Below the pieces are notes generated by a model. It did no database searches and was not told the origin of the DNA. It saw nothing but the letters and a program-made list of their open reading frames with translations. Made by a program: the position numbers and the translations under genes. 6,085 nucleotides of DNA, taken from assembly GCA_015222065.1 (NCBI GenBank), contig JADFUQ010000406.1, forward strand, positions 1 through 6,085, given 5' to 3'. This DNA comes from Bacteroidota bacterium (GTDB lineage: Bacteria; Bacteroidota; Bacteroidia; Bacteroidales; VadinHA17). This document shows, in pieces, positions 1 through 5,336 of the stretch (position 1 is its first letter; every line of letters starts with the position of its first letter).

Positions 1-180
1 GATTTTGGTTTTCCGCATTTAAAATTTAAATCGGAATGAAAAGGGAATCCGGTGTAAAACCGGAGCTATACCCGTAGCTGTAAGCCTTAAAAAAGCTTTT
101 TTTATCCTCGCCACTGTCCTGAATTTTTGTGATGGGAAGGTGTAAAAAAGTTAGGTGAGCCAGAAGACCTGCCAGAAAAT
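1..180 (+). ncRNA. Cobalamin (B12) riboswitch aptamer, 5' leader of btuB
   Basis: This is a cis-acting RNA that binds cobalamin and normally lowers expression of the downstream gene. The conserved landmarks occur in the right order: GGGAATCCGGTG at 43-54, CCCGTAGCTGTAA at 71-83, GCCACTG at 110-116, GGGAAGG at 134-140, and the B12 box AGCCAGAAGACCTGCC at 158-173. Stems can be traced. P1 is ATTTT (2-6) with AAAAT (176-180). A P2-like stem is TTCCG (11-15) with CGGAA (32-36), extended by ATTTAAA/TTTAAAT. TCCGG (48-52) pairs with CCGGA (60-64) around loop TGTAAAA, and AGCTA (64-68) pairs with TAGCT (75-79); the two stems compete only for A64. A perfect palindrome of six A, GC and six T at 89-102 is probably a variable peripheral stem. 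Because P1 starts at base 2, the promoter is outside the window. Stem names follow the family model; the pairings are read from the sequence. Confidence 0.95.
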
Positions 181-184
181 AAAT

Positions 185-201
185 ATGTTCGGGATAAACA
201 T
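185..201 (+). promoter_or_regulatory. Possible expression-platform hairpin before btuB
   Basis: ATGTT (185-189) can pair with AACAT (197-201) around the loop CGGGATA. The hairpin lies between the B12 box and the btuB start at 210, where the expression platform of a translation-controlling cobalamin riboswitch would be. It is short and AT-rich and has no U-run after it, so control of initiation is more plausible than transcription termination. I could not find a clear loop complement to the TGTAAAA aptamer loop at 53-59, so a kissing-loop mechanism is not shown. Confidence 0.35.
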
Positions 202-209
202 GATTGATT

Positions 210-2150
210 ATGCAAAAGAATAAATTCATTGTTCTTGTATTTGGACTTTCCCTAAGTGTAATGGTTTGGAGCCAATCGTTAGATTCTCTCATAACTTTAC
301 AGGAAGTACAAGTTACCGCAAATAAAGATCAATATTTAGTTGGCAGTAAAATTGAAACACTTGATTCCGCCAGACTCAATTCTGTATCAGGTGAAAGCTT
401 AACTGAAATATTAACCCGTTATTTACCTATATATGTTAAGCAAGATGCCGGTGGATTATCAACTATACGGTTTAGAGGGACCAGTCCAAACCACACTGCA
501 ATTCTTTTTAGCGGCATAAATATTAACTCTCTTACTCTCGGACATTCTAACCTCTCAAATATTCCTATGTTTTTATTTGATGAGGTAAAGATTCAATATG
601 GCAGTTCCAGTTCATTATATGGCACCGATGCTATTGGGGGGAGTATTCATCTGGGTAATAGTCCTGAATGGGATAAAGGTTTTAATATGGGGCTGCAACA
701 GAATATTGCAAGTTTCGGCTCCTGGTTTAGTGGATTAAAATTAGGCTATAGCAATAAAAATATTCAATATTCGGTAAAACTATTTCGCCAGAAAAAGGAA
801 AATAATTTCCCATTTTTAAACACAGCCGTAAAAAATTTTGAAAAAGATGAATTTGTTACAGACACAATAAAAAACGCGGCACTTTCTAATTATGGGTTAC
901 TGCAAGAGTTGTATTTGAAGATTTCTGATAAAATGTTTTACTATCTGAAATTATGGTATGAAGACAACTGGCATCAGATACAACCCAATATGTCAACAAA
1001 CTATTACGGGGGAAGTTTTGCTGAAATTCAGAATAAAAATTTGCGATTAATATCAGGTTTTAAATATTACTCCGGGAAACATAAACTAACAACGGACTTT
1101 GGATATGTTTATGATTATCAGATGTATGATAAAAACCAAGAGCAAATAATATCAACTAACTCTTTCATTTTTAATGTAAACTATTTTAATACGAAATTTT
1201 TAAATGGCGATTTAAACACAGGGGTAAATTATATGCATATCAGGCCTGATGTATATGCTTATGAAGGAAATATAGAAGAAAACAGGGTTGATATTTTTGC
1301 TTCTTATAAAAGGAAATTGATTACTCATTTAAATATGGCTTTAAATTTGAGAGAGTCAATAGTTTCTGATTATAAAAGTCAATTCTCGCCATCGCTGGGG
1401 CTTGATTATTTACTTATAAACTCTTTAAGCCACACTCTTAACTGTAAATTTTCTGTTTCCGGCAGTTATAAAATCCCAACATTCAATGACCGTTACTGGT
1501 ATCCGAACGGTAATCCTGACATATTGCCTGAAAAAGGGATGAATTATGAATTTAACACCAAATATAAGTTCACCAGTAACAAAAACAGCTTTAATATTGG
1601 GCTTACAGGTTTTCTTATGGAGGTAGATAACTGGATACAATGGGTTAACCTTGATATATGGAGGCCACAGAATATCAAAAAGGTTCAAAACAAAGGTGTT
1701 GAACTCAGTTTTGAAACAATTCATTATATTTCAGGATTTAGATTAAATCCAGGTATAAATTACAGCTTAACTAAAGCCATAGAAGTAAAGAGTTACGATT
1801 ACCAAAGTACTTCAACAGGAAAACAATTAATATACACTCCTGAACACCTGGGAAATGCTTTTATCACACTTGATTACAGGAAGTGGCATTTATTAACATC
1901 TGCATCTTACACCGGCGAAAGGTTTACTGAAAGTTATAAGACTTTAGACGGATATTTTCTCTTAAACACTTCGCTTGGTAAAAACTTCCAACTTAAAAAG
2001 AATACCATATCAGTAAACTTTAAGGTTAATAATTTATTAAACAAAACTTATCAAAATCAGGAGCTTTTCGCTATGCCGGGCAGAAATTACAGAATTAGTA
2101 TTAAATATTCAATAACCAATTTAAAATTCAAACACAATGAGAAAGATTAG
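210..2150 (+). CDS. btuB: BtuB-like TonB-dependent outer-membrane cobalamin receptor
   Basis: A 646-residue TonB-dependent receptor predicted to import cobalamin and other corrinoids across the outer membrane, energised by TonB-ExbBD. Residues 1-22 form a signal peptide (basic MQKNK, hydrophobic core, cut after WSQ). A TonB-box-like stretch EVQVTA lies at 32-37. The plug domain covers about 38-150 and contains GGLSTIRFRGTS (81-92) and YGSSSSLYGTDAIGGSI (130-146). The rest is rich in alternating aromatic and polar strands of a 22-stranded barrel and ends in the typical NLLNKTYQNQ...PGRNYRISIKY closing strands. Length is close to BtuB (about 600 residues) and there is no SusC-type N-terminal extension. 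Substrate is assigned from the riboswitch immediately upstream and the btuG and cob neighbours; the protein alone would only say TonB-dependent receptor. ATG 210 is chosen over in-frame TTG 204, which adds only two residues. The last about 11 residues, after IKYSI, extend past the usual terminal strand and overlap the next gene. Confidence 0.9.
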   Translation: MQKNKFIVLVFGLSLSVMVWSQSLDSLITLQEVQVTANKDQYLVGSKIETLDSARLNSVSGESLTEILTRYLPIYVKQDAGGLSTIRFRGTSPNHTAILFSGININSLTLGHSNLSNIPMFLFDEVKIQYGSSSSLYGTDAIGGSIHLGNSPEWDKGFNMGLQQNIASFGSWFSGLKLGYSNKNIQYSVKLFRQKKENNFPFLNTAVKNFEKDEFVTDTIKNAALSNYGLLQELYLKISDKMFYYLKLWYEDNWHQIQPNMSTNYYGGSFAEIQNKNLRLISGFKYYSGKHKLTTDFGYVYDYQMYDKNQEQIISTNSFIFNVNYFNTKFLNGDLNTGVNYMHIRPDVYAYEGNIEENRVDIFASYKRKLITHLNMALNLRESIVSDYKSQFSPSLGLDYLLINSLSHTLNCKFSVSGSYKIPTFNDRYWYPNGNPDILPEKGMNYEFNTKYKFTSNKNSFNIGLTGFLMEVDNWIQWVNLDIWRPQNIKKVQNKGVELSFETIHYISGFRLNPGINYSLTKAIEVKSYDYQSTSTGKQLIYTPEHLGNAFITLDYRKWHLLTSASYTGERFTESYKTLDGYFLLNTSLGKNFQLKKNTISVNFKVNNLLNKTYQNQELFAMPGRNYRISIKYSITNLKFKHNEKD

Positions 2151-3228
2151 AAATTTTATGTTTTTTGTTGCTGTAACTGCAACAGTTTTTGTATCGTGCA
2201 AAAAAGATGATGATGTTGATCCGTCGAAGGAATATTCAAAAGTAGCTTATATTGTTAATTATGGGAGTTATTCCGGTAGCAAAAGCGAAATAAGTATTTA
2301 TGATACAGATAGTAGCTCAATTACTCATGATGCTTACAAAGCAGCTAACTCGGTTGACTTTACATCAAATATCGAGTCGATGTCAATTCATGACGATATT
2401 GCTTATTTTATGTCGAACAATGGTGATAAGATTGACATTGTTGATGCTGAAACCTTAGTTGCTTCAGATAACCCTATTTCAACCGATATTACCAAACCAC
2501 GTTATTTTGTTGCCGATGGGAATATGGCCTATATATCATGCTGGGGGGATGTTAACGACTGGAGTGTAATGGCAAATTCATACATTGCTAAAATTGATTT
2601 ATCAACCAAAGTAGTTACAAAAATTGCTTTACCCGGTGGACCTGAAGGTGTTATTATTATTGGTGATAAATTGTATGCAGCATTAACTACCACTAAAAAG
2701 ATTGCAGTAATAGATTTATCAAGTAATGATATTTCTTACATCAATACTTTAGCTATTCCTTATCATTTTGTTGTTGATGATGATGGTTATTTGTGGGCAT
2801 CAATGGTTAGTACATATACAGTACCGGTTGGATTAGATTCAGTTGGATTAACACAAATTGACCCGACAAATAACAGGGTATTGACAAATGTTAATTTTAG
2901 CAGTATTGGAAGTAATGGTTTTATACATATATCTTCCGATAAAAGAACAGTATATGCATTGGGTAAAGAAGCATGGCCTGGTACGGCATCAAGTATTTAT
3001 TCAATTGATGTACCAAGTCAAACATTAAGCAGCAGTGCACTAATTAGCGGCGAAAAGTTTAATGGGTTTGGTGTAAATCCGGAGAACGATAATATTTATG
3101 TGCTCATTTCCCCAGGTGCTACCGAAAACGGCTCATTGAAAATTTATAATTCTGCAGGTAGTTTATTAGATGAAGAAGAAACAGGTGTCAGTCCAAAGCA
3201 TATTGTCTTTTATAATATTGAACAGTAA
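2137..3228 (+). CDS. btuG: BtuG-like surface lipoprotein, YncE-type beta-propeller
   Basis: A 363-residue lipoprotein. The signal peptide has a basic start (MRKIRNF), a hydrophobic core and the lipobox FVSC, with Cys21 as the lipidated residue. It is followed by KKDDD, the positively then negatively charged pattern linked to surface export in Bacteroidota. The mature part has repeated blade-like strands: KIDIVDAE near 98, YIAKIDLSTK near 149, IAVIDLSS at 189-196, LTQIDPTNN at 238, SIYSIDVPSQ near 286 and LKIYNSAGS at 334, as in YncE/surface-layer beta-propellers. In Bacteroides, BtuG is such a propeller lipoprotein, encoded beside btuB, that binds B12 very tightly and caps BtuB. Family plus position next to a riboswitch-controlled btuB supports the same job here, but B12 binding is inferred. 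The start overlaps btuB by 14 bp, implying co-transcription and coupled translation. The in-frame ATG at 2158 would remove the basic n-region, so 2137 is preferred. No CXXCH or enzyme motif is seen. Confidence 0.8.
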   Translation: MRKIRNFMFFVAVTATVFVSCKKDDDVDPSKEYSKVAYIVNYGSYSGSKSEISIYDTDSSSITHDAYKAANSVDFTSNIESMSIHDDIAYFMSNNGDKIDIVDAETLVASDNPISTDITKPRYFVADGNMAYISCWGDVNDWSVMANSYIAKIDLSTKVVTKIALPGGPEGVIIIGDKLYAALTTTKKIAVIDLSSNDISYINTLAIPYHFVVDDDGYLWASMVSTYTVPVGLDSVGLTQIDPTNNRVLTNVNFSSIGSNGFIHISSDKRTVYALGKEAWPGTASSIYSIDVPSQTLSSSALISGEKFNGFGVNPENDNIYVLISPGATENGSLKIYNSAGSLLDEEETGVSPKHIVFYNIEQ

Positions 3229-3268
3229 TATTTTCAGACTAAAGCTTTTTAAATACCTGGTTCTAAAT

Positions 3269-3296
3269 GGCTCAACCCTTCGGGGTTGGGTTATTT
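3269..3296 (+). terminator. Probable transcription terminator after btuBG
   Basis: CAACCC (3273-3278) and GGGTTG (3283-3288) form a perfect 6-bp stem closed by the extra-stable C(UUCG)G loop. Pairing can extend outwards through T3272-G3289, C3271-G3290 and G-U pairs. It lies 41 bp after the btuG stop and is followed by TTATTT, a weak rather than ideal U-run. This would end the btuB-btuG transcript and separate it from cobUTS, perhaps incompletely. Confidence 0.6.
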
Positions 3297-3528
3297 AGGT
3301 TTATGGTAACCGGTATTTAGCAATGAAGATTAAACTATTTATACCTTTTTATACTGAACTAAACAATAAGTAATCAGTCGGCAGTCCACAGTCGGCAAAA
3401 AAGCAAATAACAATCAAACAATTATAACACAATAATAAATGTAAAAAATCACAAATGAAAAGCGCCAAATTTCAGATAAATTACAATATTCAAAAGCTAT
3501 TTCGGTCATTTGAAAATTGATATTTGAG

Positions 3529-3544
3529 CCCGAAAGTTTTCGGG
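3529..3544. repeat. Short palindrome CCCGAAAG/TTTTCGGG
   Basis: CCCGAA (3529-3534) pairs with TTCGGG (3539-3544) around AGTT, giving a compact hairpin inside the inverted-repeat segment. It has no following T-run and no gene directly before it, so it is better read as a dispersed palindromic repeat than as a terminator. Confidence 0.4.
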
Positions 3545-3580
3545 ATGTTTGACTTTATGGACTGACATTAAATTGTCCGG

Positions 3581-3609
3581 TCTTCAGATTGCCGACTGCC
3601 GACTGAAGA
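3581..3609. repeat. Hairpin TCTTCAG/CTGAAGA in the right repeat block
   Basis: TCTTCAG (3581-3587) and CTGAAGA (3603-3609) are perfect 7-bp inverted repeats around a 15-base spacer that carries overlapping TGCCGACTG copies. The block also contains a near-direct repeat: the 16 bases at 3582-3597 recur at 3603-3618 with two mismatches. The nesting suggests growth by duplication and inversion of one short unit. Confidence 0.45.
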
Positions 3610-3694
3610 TTGCCGACTTAAAAATGCAAAGTATAATGAGATTAGCCATTTTAGGCATTCAAAACTTAAGACACTGAATAGTTACAACAATAAT

Positions 3695-3793
3695 ATGATG
3701 AAGAAAATTAGTATTATATTTGGAATATTTGTACTATGTGAAAAGTACCTAACAGCCCTTGAAGCCTTACAGCAGGAGAGCCGAATGATATAA
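3695..3793 (+). CDS. Doubtful 32-codon ORF just before cobU, possible gene remnant
   Basis: The frame starts with two ATG codons (3695, 3698) and ends at TAA 3791-3793, 7 bp before cobU. From the second ATG it begins MKKISIIFGIFVLC, which looks like the signal peptide of a Bacteroidota lipoprotein or secreted protein. It is then followed by only 18 more residues (EKYLTALEALQQESRMI after the Cys) and a stop. I do not recognise the product. It could be the start of a decayed or deleted secreted-protein gene, a true small peptide, or chance. The AT-rich setting makes chance quite possible, and no good ribosome-binding site precedes it. Confidence 0.3.
   Translation: MMKKISIIFGIFVLCEKYLTALEALQQESRMI
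3715..3722 (+). promoter_or_regulatory. Candidate Bacteroidota -7 promoter element for cobUTS
   Basis: TATATTTG matches the Bacteroidota -7 consensus TAnnTTTG and lies about 80 bp before the cobU start, after the upstream terminator. No TTG-type -33 box is visible 19-21 bp upstream, so the match is partial and might be chance in AT-rich DNA. If it is the promoter, the 32-codon ORF beginning at 3695 would not be translated from this transcript. Confidence 0.25.
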
Positions 3794-3800
3794 ATAACAA

Positions 3801-4310
3801 ATGGCTGAAATTATCTTTATTACAGGTGGAACGCGATCCGGAAAAAGCGGCTTTGCCTGTAAATTGGCAGAAGAAAACTCTACTAATCCTGTTTACCTGG
3901 CAACAGCTCGTATTTGGGACGATGATTTTAAAGAAAGAGTTAAACGCCACCAAAATGACAGGGGTGATAATTGGCATACGATTGAAGAAGAAAAGAATAT
4001 TGACAAAATAATTATTGGAGGAAAGACCGTTGTGCTTGATTGTATTACGCTCTGGCTAACTAATATTTTTCATGATAACCAGTACAACTTAGACAAATCA
4101 TTAGCAGAAGCAAAGAAAATCTGGGATAATTTTATCCAACAAGACTTTAAGCTTATTGCAGTGAGCAACGAAATTGGATTGAGCATCCATCCTGAGAATA
4201 AAATTGCAAGAAAATTTACTGATTTGCAGGGATTTATGAATCAACATATTGCATCGTGTTCTGCTCACACTTATTTAGTTGTATCTGGTATTCCAATCAA
4301 AATAAAATAA
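3801..4310 (+). CDS. cobU: CobU, adenosylcobinamide kinase / guanylyltransferase
   Basis: A 169-residue cytoplasmic bifunctional enzyme of the nucleotide-loop assembly pathway. It phosphorylates adenosylcobinamide and then transfers GMP from GTP to give AdoCbi-GDP, the substrate of CobS. The P-loop GGTRSGKS is at residues 9-16. His50 in RVKRHQNDRG is the likely guanylylated histidine, equivalent to His46 of Salmonella CobU. The VLDCITLWLTN stretch, the VSNEIGLSIHPENKIARKF block and the closing VVSGIPIKIK are all characteristic. Length is normal for the family (about 180) and no key residue is missing. ATG 3801 places the P-loop in the usual N-terminal position. No strong Shine-Dalgarno is present; an AGGAG at 3774-3778 is too far (22 bases) to serve this start. 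cobT follows after a 22-bp gap in the same direction, indicating one operon. Confidence 0.96.
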   Translation: MAEIIFITGGTRSGKSGFACKLAEENSTNPVYLATARIWDDDFKERVKRHQNDRGDNWHTIEEEKNIDKIIIGGKTVVLDCITLWLTNIFHDNQYNLDKSLAEAKKIWDNFIQQDFKLIAVSNEIGLSIHPENKIARKFTDLQGFMNQHIASCSAHTYLVVSGIPIKIK

Positions 4311-4332
4311 CAGGTACATTAAAAATGATTTA

Positions 4333-5331
4333 ATGAAAGAAGCATTACAAAGAAAAATTGACCTGAAAACAAAACCGCCTGGCTCATTAGGTAAACTGGA
4401 AAGAGTTGCTTTAAAAATAGGATTAATTCAAAATACACTTTCGCCTGAGCTGCGAAATCCAACCTATATAGTTTTTGCCGGAGACCATGGACTGGCTGAT
4501 GAAGGAGTTAGTCCTTACCCTAAGGAAGTAACCTATCAGATGGTTATGAACTTTCTTGCCGGAGGAGCTGCTATAAATATTTTTTGCCGTCAAAACAACA
4601 TCAATTTAAAGGTTGTTGATGCCGGTGTTGACTTTGACTTTCATGCTGAATCAAACTTAATCCATGCCAAAGTTGCAAGAGGCACAAAAAACATCCTTAA
4701 AGAACCGGCTATGTCTGTGGAATTATGCCAACAAGCGATGAATAAGGGAAAGGATATTGTAAATACAGAATTTGAATCCGGTTGTAACGTTATCAGTTTT
4801 GGCGAAATGGGTATCGGCAACACTTCTGCAGCATCTCTGCTTTTACATAAATATACCGGACAACCAATTGAAGAATGTACAGGAAGGGGAACCGGCCATG
4901 ACGATGAAGGCTTAAAAAAGAAGATTGCCATATTAAAAGAAGCATCTACACAGCACAATGTATCTGATCCTGTTGAGATTCTGGCAGCTTACGGAGGTTT
5001 GGAAATTGCCATGATGTGTGGCGCCATGAAACAAGCAAAAGATAATGGTATGATTATCTTGGTAGATGGTTTTACAACAACATCTGCTCTCCTGGCAGCT
5101 TATAAAATTGACAAATCAATACTCGATAATTGTATATTTTGTCATATTTCTCAAGAAAAAGGACATAAATATATGCTTGAATATTTAGGGGTTGAAGCTT
5201 TGGTTGATTTAAACATGCGATTAGGTGAAGGAACCGGTGCTGCAGTAACCTATCCATTAATAAAATCGGCTGTTTTATTTTTAAATGAAATGGCCAGTTT
5301 TGAAGATGCAGGAGTATCAAATAAAGAATAA
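4333..5331 (+). CDS. cobT: CobT, nicotinate-nucleotide:dimethylbenzimidazole phosphoribosyltransferase
   Basis: A 332-residue cytoplasmic enzyme that transfers phosphoribose from nicotinate mononucleotide to a lower-ligand base such as 5,6-dimethylbenzimidazole, making alpha-ribazole 5'-phosphate for CobS. Family motifs are in order: KPPGSLG (14-20), GDHG (50-53), GGAAIN (77-82), GEMGIGNTS (157-165), TGRGTGHDDEG (183-193), GGLEIA (221-226), DGFTTT (245-250) and LGEGTGAA (297-304). Glu299 in the last motif corresponds to the catalytic Glu317 of Salmonella CobT, and Glu158 in GEMGIGNT to its Glu174. The length is slightly under the usual 350, with the difference at the N-terminus. No residue change tells which lower ligand is preferred. 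The start ATG overlaps the stop of a 2-codon ATG-ATT-TAA. cobS begins 5 bp after the stop, so translation is probably coupled. Confidence 0.97.
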   Translation: MKEALQRKIDLKTKPPGSLGKLERVALKIGLIQNTLSPELRNPTYIVFAGDHGLADEGVSPYPKEVTYQMVMNFLAGGAAINIFCRQNNINLKVVDAGVDFDFHAESNLIHAKVARGTKNILKEPAMSVELCQQAMNKGKDIVNTEFESGCNVISFGEMGIGNTSAASLLLHKYTGQPIEECTGRGTGHDDEGLKKKIAILKEASTQHNVSDPVEILAAYGGLEIAMMCGAMKQAKDNGMIILVDGFTTTSALLAAYKIDKSILDNCIFCHISQEKGHKYMLEYLGVEALVDLNMRLGEGTGAAVTYPLIKSAVLFLNEMASFEDAGVSNKE

Positions 5332-5336
5332 TAAAA

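Larger units (their letters stand above)
3376..3618. repeat. Segment bounded by imperfect 22-bp inverted repeats, MITE-like
   Basis: The left end (3376-3397) and the reverse complement of the right end (3597-3618) match at 19 of 22 positions. A perfect 12-bp inverted match is also present: CAGTCGGCAGTC at 3375-3386 with GACTGCCGACTG at 3594-3605. The ends are built from a repeated unit, AGTCGGCA, present twice on the left; its complement TGCCGACT occurs three times on the right (3590, 3597 and 3611). No coding content is seen inside and no clear target-site duplication flanks it. It could be a small non-autonomous mobile element or a pair of dispersed short intergenic repeats; copy number elsewhere in the genome would decide. 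Confidence 0.5.
3229..3800. other. Gene-poor intergenic stretch between btuG and cobU
   Basis: About 570 bp with no recognisable gene. It holds, in order, a UUCG-capped terminator-like hairpin, a 243-bp segment bounded by inverted repeats with two inner hairpins, and a doubtful 32-codon ORF ending 7 bp before cobU. Two other ATG-led frames, at 3323 (16 codons) and 3455 (21 codons), show no protein-like character. I looked for a second cobalamin riboswitch before cobU and did not find the conserved landmarks. The DNA is very AT-rich apart from the repeats. Confidence 0.8.

Noticed and set aside
26..292. Minus-strand open frames at 26-292, 1425-1724, 3714-3977, 4641-4958 and 5072-5371, and a + frame at 3826-4011
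   Set aside because: They lie opposite or out of frame with the riboswitch or well-supported genes and show no protein-family features; they are shadows.
3323..3520. Short ATG frames at 3323 (16 codons) and 3455 (21 codons)
   Set aside because: Very short, no signal or motif, lying in AT-rich repeat-bearing DNA with no ribosome-binding site.
3375..3619. Repeated AGTCGGCA units as a CRISPR array
   Set aside because: Units are too short, irregularly spaced and present in both orientations; there are no regular spacers or cas genes.
3610..3637. TTGCCG and TATAAT spaced 16 bp apart like a sigma-70 promoter
   Set aside because: Bacteroidota primary sigma factors use a different consensus (TTTG and TAnnTTTG), and TTGCCG belongs to the repeat unit, so the match is likely coincidental.
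3765..3795. CAGCAGGAGAGCC resembles part of a B12 box, hinting at a second riboswitch before cobU
   Set aside because: Only a short partial match; none of the other conserved blocks (GGGAA...GGTG, GCCACTG, GGGAAGG) precede it in order, and it lies inside a continuous 32-codon frame.
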